From positions 1-33,617 of the forward strand of contig CAZHST010000033.1 in assembly GCA_964535215.1 (NCBI GenBank): 33,617 nt of DNA, read 5' to 3'. Position numbers and translations under genes: made by a program. This DNA is from JACQHM01 sp964535215. Lineage in GTDB: Bacteria; Methylomirabilota; Methylomirabilia; Methylomirabilales; JACQHM01. Position 1 is the stretch's first letter; each line of letters begins with the position of its first letter. The notes under the pieces were generated by a model that was not told the origin of the DNA, did no database searches, and worked only from the letters and a program-made list of their open reading frames with translations. Below, piece by piece: positions 6,841 through 13,938 of this stretch.

Positions 6841-8317
6841 AGGACGGCGCGCCTCCCGCAAGCGGGAGCAGGATGGAGAAGGTGGTCCCCAGGCCGAGGT
6901 GGCTTTCGACCAGGATGGCCCCCTTCATCGCCTCGATGAGGCTGTGGCAGATGGCCAGGCCCAGCCCTACCCCCTTCCCCGTTTCCTTGGTGGAGAAGAA
7001 AGGCTCGAAGATCCGCGGGAGATCCTCTTGGGGGATGCCCGGGCCTGTATCGGCGACAGTGATGATGGCCGCCTTTTCATCCGGGCCGAAGGGCCTGCCG
7101 ACAGCGATGGTCCCCTCCGGCCACTTCTCCACAGGCCGATCCTCGGTGGCGATGCCGATCCTCCCCCCGTTGGGCATGGCCTGGGCCGCGTTCATCAGGA
7201 CGTTCACCAGGACCTGCTGGAGGAGCCTCTCGTCGGCGAGGGCGAAAGGGGAAGGCTCTTGGAGGCGCTGGATCAACTGGATGCCTCGGAACATCCTGTG
7301 GCTCGAGAGGAGGAGCATCGTCCGCTCCACCACCCCGTTGACCTCCACGGGGCGGATCTCCCCCCGCAGGGGACGGGCGTAGTCCAGGAGGCCCTGGAGG
7401 ATCCCTTTTAAGCGGACGATCTCGGAGGCCATCCGCTCCAGGTTCCCCCGACATTCCTTCCTCTGCTTAGGGGTGCCCTGGCATCGGAGAAGGAGGTCCA
7501 TCATCCCGAGGACGGAGGCCAACGGATTGCCGATCTCGTGGACGATCCCGGCGGCCAAGCGCCCGGCGGAGGCTAGCCTCTCGCTCCTGATAAGCTGCTC
7601 CTCCGCCGCCTTCAGCTCGTCATACGCTTTCTTCAGCTCCTCCGCCTGCTTGGCCAGCGCCTCGTTCTGCGTAAGGATCGTCCTGGAGGCCCGGCGGAAG
7701 GTCCAAGAGAGGGCGGCGTAGAGGAGAAAGAGGCCGAAGATCACCGAGGACCAGACCACGGCCCGCATCCTCCGGATGTCCCGGTAGAGGGGATCTAGAG
7801 GACTGTAGATCTCGTAGGCCCCGATCACTCGACTCGCCCCTTCTAGCAGGATAGGGATATGGATCTCTAAGACTTGAGGGGAGCCCTTGCCCGCGAAGAC
7901 ATGCTCGCCCCTTTTCACCCGCTTAAGGTTTAAGGCCACCTCTCCCTGAAGGGCCTTCTTGAGCTGGACGTCGTCGGAGAAGATCCTGCCGATCAGGGTA
8001 CGATCGGGGGTGTGATACACGAGCCGGCCATCCCGATCGTAGATCTTGACGCAGAGGATCTGGGGGGGGAAGAAGCGGGCCTTGATCAGGCGGTCGAAGC
8101 GGTCGTACTCCTTCCCCTCTTTCAGCCTCACGAAATCCTCGCTTGTGACCATGAAGCGGGGCAGGCGCTGGAAGTAGTTGAGCGTGGCGGTCGTGGCCTG
8201 CTCCAGCATCCTCCACTCGGCGTAGTAGGTGATCCCGGCGCCCAGGAGGAGGGCTAGCCCCACCCACACCCCCGCGCTCATCAGGGAGAACCGTTTGAAG
8301 ACCTTCGCCGCCTCCAT
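6830..8317 (-). CDS. Membrane sensor histidine kinase, partner of the NtrC-type regulator
   Basis: The product has 495 residues from the ATG at 8317. It has a membrane helix at about 16-32, a periplasmic sensor region at about 35-183, a second helix at about 187-205, a coiled linker, and HisKA with phosphoacceptor His260 (AGIVHEIGNPLASVLG). The HATPase domain has NVLMNAAQAMPNGG, DTGPGIPQEDL and GLGLAICHSLIEAM. The form matches NtrB/AtoS/ZraS-type kinases that work with sigma54 activators. Upstream ATG 8356 is unlikely because it forms part of the -10 box of a sigma70 promoter in front of this gene; AGGAG lies before the chosen start. Its sensor resembles the truncated sensor at 18990-19352 (xDRxGxLxx, then LIGRxF), a useful in-window paralogue. 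The signal sensed is unknown. Confidence 0.92.
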   Translation of the reverse strand: MEAAKVFKRFSLMSAGVWVGLALLLGAGITYYAEWRMLEQATTATLNYFQRLPRFMVTSEDFVRLKEGKEYDRFDRLIKARFFPPQILCVKIYDRDGRLVYHTPDRTLIGRIFSDDVQLKKALQGEVALNLKRVKRGEHVFAGKGSPQVLEIHIPILLEGASRVIGAYEIYSPLDPLYRDIRRMRAVVWSSVIFGLFLLYAALSWTFRRASRTILTQNEALAKQAEELKKAYDELKAAEEQLIRSERLASAGRLAAGIVHEIGNPLASVLGMMDLLLRCQGTPKQRKECRGNLERMASEIVRLKGILQGLLDYARPLRGEIRPVEVNGVVERTMLLLSSHRMFRGIQLIQRLQEPSPFALADERLLQQVLVNVLMNAAQAMPNGGRIGIATEDRPVEKWPEGTIAVGRPFGPDEKAAIITVADTGPGIPQEDLPRIFEPFFSTKETGKGVGLGLAICHSLIEAMKGAILVESHLGLGTTFSILLPLAGGAPSYDG

Positions 8318-8351
8318 CGAGGCCAAATCTCCTGGTTTATCCTTCACGAAG

Positions 8352-8380
8352 ATCATAGAAGAGGTCTGTCCTGACGTCAA
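8352..8380 (-). promoter_or_regulatory. Internal sigma70-type promoter for the kinase-regulator-hemL genes
   Basis: The minus strand shows TTGACG (8375-8380), 17 bases, then TATGAT (8352-8357). Each box has one mismatch to consensus. It lies between the U32 gene end (8392) and the kinase ATG (8317), so the two-component genes could be made at a basal level independently of the upstream operon promoter. Confidence 0.65.
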
Positions 8381-8391
8381 GATGAAGGGCC

Positions 8392-9603
8392 TTACCGCCT
8401 CATCCCTCTTCCCCACAGGTCCTCGAAGATCTCCTGGTAGAGGGCGAGACATGCTCGGCGGTAGGAAGGATCGATCTGGACGACCCTCGCCGCCCACTCG
8501 AAGCAGTAGCGGCAGGAAGCACAATCCTTAGCAGCGCACCCCTCCTGGAGGAAAGAGACCAGGAAGCCATCGAGCTTTCGGTTGTCGATGAAGACGCCCT
8601 GCTCCAGAGGGGGCCTGAGCATCCCCCTCCGCTCGGCGAGGCGCCTAAGCTTCAGTAACCTTTTCGGGTTCACCAAGAAGGGCCTTAGGAAATACCTGGC
8701 GTTCCAGAGGAGCCCTCCGCCCCAGTATCGTTTCGGATGATCGCGAGACCGGTAGGCGTAGGGCTGGATGAGGTCGAGGAGGTTCCCCTCGTAGCGCCGT
8801 TCAGCGTACGCCTTCACCCTCCTCACCATCACCTCCGTGGGGGCGTTCCGCTCCAGGAGCTTGAAGTCGCGGTAGCCCAAGCTTTCATAGATGCCAAGGT
8901 CCTCGGGCCTGATCCAGACGGCCCTGATGTAATTCACCGGCTCCTCCAGACGCAGGGCGGTGCACTTCAGGAAACAGTAGTCGATCATGAACGGCGAGCC
9001 CCACGATTGGGAGGCGTGGGAGAGCCCCACCATGTGGTAAGGGGCCATGAAGCAGGAGGCGAGGCAGTCGGCGTTGGGGATGAGTTGGAGGTCGCACTTG
9101 ACCGCGCTCCTGATCTGCCGGAGGCGCTCGAAGTGGCGATTGACGGCCAGGGGGTTCAAGGTGATCCCATCAGCCCCCAGCTCCTCCCAGGCCTTGGCCT
9201 TCCAGACCTCGTCGACTTGGGCGAATACCCCGACCCTGACATAGAAGCGGGGGTACCACTTCTTGATAAGTTCTACCAGGTAAGGAACGGAGACGGTCAC
9301 GGCCTCGATGCCTATCGCCCCCAGCCATTCTAAGAGCCTTTCGATTTCTCGTTGCCCCCTCCTGGTGAACTCCTGGTTGCCGAGGCAGGCCGCGTTAAGG
9401 AGGTAGTTGAACCGGATCCCCCTCCGCCGCGCCTCCTTCACATGGCCTTCGAGCCTCCTCTTAGAAACCGGGGAGAGCATGTAAGAGGCCCTCCCCCCGC
9501 CGACGAAGTCCCTCGGGAGCTTCCCGAAGAGCTCCACGACGGGATAGCCCTCAAGCTGCTCAATGAGCCGATCGTCGAAGTTGGTAGCGACGCTGAGTCT
9601 CAC
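8392..9603 (-). CDS. Peptidase U32-family protein with two cysteine quartets
   Basis: The product has 403 residues. The N-terminal TIM-barrel part resembles the U32 family (UbiU/UbiV, TrhP, YhbU). The family's Fe-S type cysteines appear as Cys180 and Cys184 (NADCLASC) and Cys210 and Cys214 (CFLKC). In UbiU and UbiV a comparable quartet binds a 4Fe-4S cluster, so a cluster here is a reasonable inference. A second set, Cys356, Cys361, Cys364 and Cys367, near the C-terminus may bind another. The start is GTG at 9603 with AGGAG six bases before it. There is no signal peptide, so it is cytoplasmic. It sits between the cupredoxin-like gene (70-base gap) and the kinase gene. Known U32 roles (RNA hydroxylation, O2-independent quinone hydroxylation, proteolysis) do not decide its job. 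Confidence 0.8.
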   Translation of the reverse strand: MRLSVATNFDDRLIEQLEGYPVVELFGKLPRDFVGGGRASYMLSPVSKRRLEGHVKEARRRGIRFNYLLNAACLGNQEFTRRGQREIERLLEWLGAIGIEAVTVSVPYLVELIKKWYPRFYVRVGVFAQVDEVWKAKAWEELGADGITLNPLAVNRHFERLRQIRSAVKCDLQLIPNADCLASCFMAPYHMVGLSHASQSWGSPFMIDYCFLKCTALRLEEPVNYIRAVWIRPEDLGIYESLGYRDFKLLERNAPTEVMVRRVKAYAERRYEGNLLDLIQPYAYRSRDHPKRYWGGGLLWNARYFLRPFLVNPKRLLKLRRLAERRGMLRPPLEQGVFIDNRKLDGFLVSFLQEGCAAKDCASCRYCFEWAARVVQIDPSYRRACLALYQEIFEDLWGRGMRR

Positions 9604-9672
9604 GTTCGCTCCTGACTTCAGCGGGAGTCGTGGAACCGGGCGGTACAGAGATCTTCTTGAACATGGACCCCC

Positions 9673-10440
9673 TCACTTAAACTCGAAGCTGACCTTTGCC
9701 TCCCCCTTGGCGGGGACGGTGACCTCCTGGGTGAGCTTCACCCCACCCAGCGGCTCGTAGAGGAGCCGGCCGGCCCTATCCTTGCCCGTGATCTTCCACG
9801 GTTCATGCCAAGCCACGATCCGATACTTTCCCGGCGGGACGTAGTCGATCTTGAAGCTGCCATGCTCGTCGGTCAGGGCAAAGTACGGGTGCGGCACCGC
9901 CACGATCCAGGCCGACATGTGGATGTGGGCGTCGCACTGGACCCTAATCACCCCGGGCTTCGTGACCTTCCGCTTGATGACCTGGCCTTGAATGGGGAGG
10001 GCCAGGTTAAACACCGTGATGCTGTCTAAGAAGGCGTGGGTGTTGTGGAGGACAGCGTCATCGTTTCTCACCTGGAACTCAACCGGCACCGGGACGACCT
10101 GGACGTGGGGGACGAAGAGGCACTTCTTATTGTCCAGGAGAGGTTCCTTCGCCTCGACCGGCTTCCCCCTCTCGATCCTCTCGATGAAGACCACCGCGTT
10201 CTTCAGGCCCTTGTTCTGGGCGTTGACAAGCAGGACCTCCGAAGGGACCTCGTTCCCACACACCTGCTGATCCTTCACGATCTTGATGGGCTCGAGCTTC
10301 GGCGCCGAGCCGACGAACTTCACAGTCCCGCTGATGGTGCCGCCGTTGGTCACCGGGACCTCCTCATACGCCAAAACTGAACCGGCGATCCCCAGGAGCA
10401 AAGCCAAAGCTCTCACCAATGCAAAGGGTACACTCCTCAT
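9673..10440 (-). CDS. Secreted cupredoxin-like protein with carboxypeptidase-regulatory-like domain
   Basis: The product has 255 residues with a signal peptide (about 1-24, ending SVLA). The middle part resembles a cupredoxin. Potential copper ligands are His132 or His135 and then CDAHIHM (Cys169, His172, Met175), the same C-x2-H-x2-M spacing as the small cupredoxin at 484-867. The C-terminal part (HGSFKIDYVPPGKYRIVAWHE, about 193-213) is typical of a carboxypeptidase D regulatory-like beta sandwich. The ATG at 10440 follows GGAGGAGG. It should be periplasmic, most likely an electron carrier or copper-binding accessory for the cytochromes encoded upstream in the operon, 53 bases away. Copper binding is inferred from the motif only. 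Confidence 0.78.
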   Translation of the reverse strand: MRSVPFALVRALALLLGIAGSVLAYEEVPVTNGGTISGTVKFVGSAPKLEPIKIVKDQQVCGNEVPSEVLLVNAQNKGLKNAVVFIERIERGKPVEAKEPLLDNKKCLFVPHVQVVPVPVEFQVRNDDAVLHNTHAFLDSITVFNLALPIQGQVIKRKVTKPGVIRVQCDAHIHMSAWIVAVPHPYFALTDEHGSFKIDYVPPGKYRIVAWHEPWKITGKDRAGRLLYEPLGGVKLTQEVTVPAKGEAKVSFEFK

Positions 10441-10493
10441 AGCAAGATCCTCCTCCTTTCATCACATCTCCCATCAGTGCCCGACGTCGCTCT

Positions 10494-12101
10494 TTAGGAA
10501 GCCTCTCCTGTGGCCGGCGTGCCGGCGGCCTCCCGCCTGAGGCGTGGATGGGCCCTTGCCCAGCGGATGAGCCACCACTCTCCCAAGGCGACGAGGCCAA
10601 CCACGAGGAAGGCCATGGCATAGACCCAGGTTGGGGTCGGGACCTCCAGGATGAGGTAATACCAGGAGGAGACGGACATCATGAGGTCTCGTTCGCCGTT
10701 CGACCCGTCCCAGACATAGAAGGCGATAGGGATCGGTCTCCCCTCCTCGAAGGTGATGTCCTTCTTATCCTCGGCCTTGAGGGCCCGGATCATCATCACT
10801 TTCCACTGACCATGGCTCCAGGCCCCCTTCCCCAGGACATCCCGGCTTTTCAGGGGGGTAAGGGGGTTCCTCGGCCCTTCCGCGTTGAGCTTCTCCACCG
10901 CCGTCAGCCGCTCTGGATCCTCGTTCCAATCGGCCTTCCACCGCCAGAGGACGACCGGCCTTTTCGGATCCCCCAGGAGGAAGTACGGCTTCGTCGGCCC
11001 CGTCGGGATCTCCAGGGGGAACTGGACCGCTGCCGCATCCCGCAGGGTCCAACGCTTCTCCGGATCCACCCGGGCGTAGGTATCCTCCACCGGGGGAGGG
11101 GCCTCCTCGTGGACCGTATCCTTGAAGCGATCGTCCCACTCCAGAAGGAGGGCGATGGCCTTCTCGTCATAGAGGGCCCGGACCTTCAGGTGATCCACCG
11201 ACGGGTTCTGCCAGCGGGGGGACACCATCACTTGGCCACTTAAGGGGACGTCCAAAGGGGAGGCCTCCTCCCACAGGGGATCATCAGGGCTCGAAGGGAG
11301 CTTCTCGCCCCGCTTCGCCTTTAGGACCGCTACTCCCCCTGCCTGCTTTTCCTGGATCAACGACCGCACGTAGGCCGCCAGGTGCCAGCGCTCGTCCACG
11401 CTGAGCGAATCGGCGAAGGAGGGCATTGGGGTCCCGTCCATGCCGGTGGTAAGGCGCGTGAAGATGTCCTTCACCGTGTTCCCGCCCTTGTAGCGCCAGC
11501 CCTTCGTCAGGTTGGCCGGGAGGATTGGGAAGCCCCAGTCGTCCTGGAGCTGGTTGGCCGAGGGGCCATCCCCCCGTCCCTCGTCGCCGTGGCACTCCCA
11601 GCACTTGGCCTTCCGGTAGACCTCCTTCCCCTTCGCGGGGTCGCCTGTCCGCTCCGTCCCGAGTTCCGCCCGCTCAGGGGGAACTTTGGGGTCGAACCGG
11701 TCGGGGACCAACGTCTTGAGGAAGGCGAGCACCTGCCAGCGTTCCTTCCGTGTGAGAGACCCCTCAAACCCCTGCATGGCCGTTCCTGGGATCCCCAGGC
11801 TGATCGTCTGGAAGAGGTCCTCGTCCGTCGGCGCCTCCCCACTCTTGGTCGTCCGAAGCTTGAAGATCCCCGTTGTGAAGTTCCGAGGCCGGGGGTCCAG
11901 GTACTGGGCCACCGGCCCGTCGCCAGCCCCCTCCCTCCCGTGGCAGAACCAGCACCGCTTCAGGTAGATCTCGCGCCCTGCCGCGATGTCCTCAGGGGCC
12001 TCCCGGGGCTTCTCCTGGGCAAAGGCCACCTTTCCCAGGATCAGCAGGCAGACGAGGGACAGGAGACCAGAGAGCCAAGAGAAGGCAAATTTCCGGCTCA
12101 T
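10494..12101 (-). CDS. Diheme cytochrome c fused to an ethylbenzene-dehydrogenase-gamma-like heme domain, C-terminal membrane anchor
   Basis: The product has 535 residues: a signal peptide (about 1-28), two cytochrome c domains with CWFCH (50-54) and CWECH (167-171), a beta-rich domain at about 255-495, and one C-terminal helix (about 500-520). The third domain resembles the EB_dh family, which binds heme b in gamma subunits of type II DMSO-reductase-like enzymes (ethylbenzene, selenate and chlorate reductases). It contains PIPIAFYVWDGSNGERD and WYYLILEVP. No molybdenum enzyme is encoded here, so the gamma-like domain is without its usual partner. The two c domains are close paralogues of the 16027-16806 protein (shared KCWECHG, GDGPSA and TTGMDGTPMPSF). 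The start overlaps the stop of the preceding gene by ATGA, implying translational coupling. Confidence 0.85.
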   Translation of the reverse strand: MSRKFAFSWLSGLLSLVCLLILGKVAFAQEKPREAPEDIAAGREIYLKRCWFCHGREGAGDGPVAQYLDPRPRNFTTGIFKLRTTKSGEAPTDEDLFQTISLGIPGTAMQGFEGSLTRKERWQVLAFLKTLVPDRFDPKVPPERAELGTERTGDPAKGKEVYRKAKCWECHGDEGRGDGPSANQLQDDWGFPILPANLTKGWRYKGGNTVKDIFTRLTTGMDGTPMPSFADSLSVDERWHLAAYVRSLIQEKQAGGVAVLKAKRGEKLPSSPDDPLWEEASPLDVPLSGQVMVSPRWQNPSVDHLKVRALYDEKAIALLLEWDDRFKDTVHEEAPPPVEDTYARVDPEKRWTLRDAAAVQFPLEIPTGPTKPYFLLGDPKRPVVLWRWKADWNEDPERLTAVEKLNAEGPRNPLTPLKSRDVLGKGAWSHGQWKVMMIRALKAEDKKDITFEEGRPIPIAFYVWDGSNGERDLMMSVSSWYYLILEVPTPTWVYAMAFLVVGLVALGEWWLIRWARAHPRLRREAAGTPATGEAS

Positions 12102-12904
12102 TCGAGCTTCTCGGGTTTGCGCGGCTCCACACCGGCGGTGTCGTACTCGGCCAGGATGATCTTCCAGATCTCCTCGTCGGTCAGCTCATCCTTCCACGCC
12201 GGCATCGCCGAGTCCCAGGGGCTGGACTCAGGGGGGAGCCCAATCCCCCCCTCCTTGATCCGCCAGACGAGATACCCCTCCACCAAGGTGGCGATGGTCC
12301 CAGAATCCCGGAAGTTGATCGGCTTCAGGCGGAAGCCTCTGGCCATCGGGCCGTCGCCTCGGGCCGTCGTCCCGTGGCAGGGGCGGCAATTCTTTTGGTA
12401 GAGGACCCTGCCCTCCTCCAGAACTTTTGGATCCTTCAGCGTCCCGTTGGGATTCCGAAAGGGGTTCTGGAGCTTCTCGAAGGCCCCGGGGATCGTGGGA
12501 TGCTGGATCCGGAGGGCCGTCGGGCTCCTGATGGAAGGCTTGGTCTGGGTGTAGACGAAGCCACCGATCAGGAGGGGAACGATGACGAGCCCCGCGACCC
12601 TGGCTCCCCTAGCCCAGATCGGCCACCTCCCCTCTTCATCCCCTCGAAGGAAGGTGAGGAGAGGGCCCATGAACTCCTCGATCCTCTCATCGCTTGTCGT
12701 GATGTGGATGAAGGCGCCGACCAAAGCCAGGAGCATGAACATGATGAGAAGGGTCTTCGGCATCGGCATCCACCGCTCCGTCCCAATGATCAGCCTGGTG
12801 AGGAACGGCGTCCCATACGCTAGGATCAGGTAGACGACGAAAAGCGTCAGGATCACGGACCAAAAGAGGGAGAGCCTAATCGGCAACCTCCTATCCCGCG
12901 CCAT
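12098..12904 (-). CDS. Membrane-bound monoheme cytochrome c
   Basis: The product has 268 residues. Three membrane helices lie at about 12-31, 50-67 and 102-118, followed by a periplasmic cytochrome c domain with CRPCH (173-177) and a probable axial Met in SAMPAW. AGGAGGCC precedes the ATG at 12904. It lies between the two diheme cytochrome genes with gaps of a few bases. The layout suits a cytochrome c subunit that docks soluble electron carriers onto a membrane complex, perhaps the bd-like oxidase encoded two genes upstream. No catalytic motif is seen. Confidence 0.87.
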   Translation of the reverse strand: MARDRRLPIRLSLFWSVILTLFVVYLILAYGTPFLTRLIIGTERWMPMPKTLLIMFMLLALVGAFIHITTSDERIEEFMGPLLTFLRGDEEGRWPIWARGARVAGLVIVPLLIGGFVYTQTKPSIRSPTALRIQHPTIPGAFEKLQNPFRNPNGTLKDPKVLEEGRVLYQKNCRPCHGTTARGDGPMARGFRLKPINFRDSGTIATLVEGYLVWRIKEGGIGLPPESSPWDSAMPAWKDELTDEEIWKIILAEYDTAGVEPRKPEKLE

Positions 12905-12915
12905 CGTTTGGCCTC

Positions 12916-13923
12916 CTATTTCAAGGTTTGAAGGAAGGCCAGGAGGTCGTGGAAGTCCTTGACGGTCAGGACCTCGCTGAAGTTCTCCGGCATGATGGAG
13001 GTCTTCTGGGGGACCCGCTCTCGGATGGCCGTCTTCCTGACCTTCTGGATCTGCCCCTGGTTATCGGCGATCTCGATGACCTGATCGTCCTCCCGCTTCA
13101 CGATCCCCGTGATGTACCGGCCCTCTTTGGTAATGATAAGGGTGGCCTCGAAGCCTGGGACGATCATCGCGCTGGGGCTGAGGATCGATTCGACGATGTA
13201 CTCCAACGGCTGGGCCCCGGCGATGGTGGTCAGCTCGGGGCCGACCTTCCCCCCCTGATCTCCCACCCTATGACATTTCGCGCAGCCCGCCGGACTCTCG
13301 GGATCGAAGAAGAGGGACTTCCCCGCCTCGGGATCCCCCTCCAGGAGGAGGGAGGGGCCCTGAGGAGCCTGGGCCGCGGCAGCCACCTTCACCTGCTCCA
13401 GGAAAGGGGATCTGTTGATGGCGGCGAGATCTACCTCCCCCCCGAGGCTTTGGAGGTAAGAAGCGACCGCTTTGATCTCGTCGAGCGACAACGCGATGGG
13501 GGGTCTGTAGATGATGGGCATGATGCCGGAATAGCCTTCCACGAGGTAGGCCTTCGGATCGACCATCGACTCCAGCAGGTAATCGGTCGGCGTGTAAGGC
13601 TTTCCAGTCTGCTGGCTCCGTTCCTCGGCCCGCCGGGCGGCCCGCAAGGCGATGGGAAGGCCGGTGGGGCCTGGCTCGCCCAGGTTCGGACCTCGGATGG
13701 CGCTCCCCTCCGTCCCCACGGAATGGCAAGTATGACAGCGCCCCCTCCCCCAGAAGATTTCCCGGCCGACCTCGGGGGAGAGCTCCACCGTCCCTCTCAG
13801 GACCCTTGCCTTCCCCACCCTCGCCCCCTCACCAGAGATCCGGGTCAGGACTTCCCCGACGTAACTGAAGAGGGCGAGGACAACGATGCTGAAGAGGACA
13901 ACGCCGAAGAACGGCCGCTTCAT
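12916..13923 (-). CDS. Membrane-anchored diheme cytochrome c
   Basis: The product has 335 residues. An N-terminal helix (about 5-24) is probably an uncleaved anchor. Two cytochrome c domains follow, with CHTCH (63-67) and CAKCH (214-218). A likely axial Met for the first heme is in YSGIMP (about 135). The second domain runs into a beta-rich tail (YITGIVKREDDQVIEIADNQG) and ends with MPENFSEVLTVKDFHDLLAFL. That pattern is common in cytochromes whose domain carries an insert between heme and Met ligand. It is tightly linked to the oxidase gene before it (15-base gap) and the monoheme gene after it, and is probably a dedicated donor or subunit of the oxidase. Confidence 0.87.
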   Translation of the reverse strand: MKRPFFGVVLFSIVVLALFSYVGEVLTRISGEGARVGKARVLRGTVELSPEVGREIFWGRGRCHTCHSVGTEGSAIRGPNLGEPGPTGLPIALRAARRAEERSQQTGKPYTPTDYLLESMVDPKAYLVEGYSGIMPIIYRPPIALSLDEIKAVASYLQSLGGEVDLAAINRSPFLEQVKVAAAAQAPQGPSLLLEGDPEAGKSLFFDPESPAGCAKCHRVGDQGGKVGPELTTIAGAQPLEYIVESILSPSAMIVPGFEATLIITKEGRYITGIVKREDDQVIEIADNQGQIQKVRKTAIRERVPQKTSIMPENFSEVLTVKDFHDLLAFLQTLK

Positions 13924-13938
13924 CTCACTCGCCAGGTT

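Noticed and set aside
8356..8524. Longer N-terminus for the kinase at 6830-8317
   Set aside because: It runs through the end of the U32 gene and its nearest ATG is part of the TATGAT box; the hydrophobic first helix begins after the chosen start.
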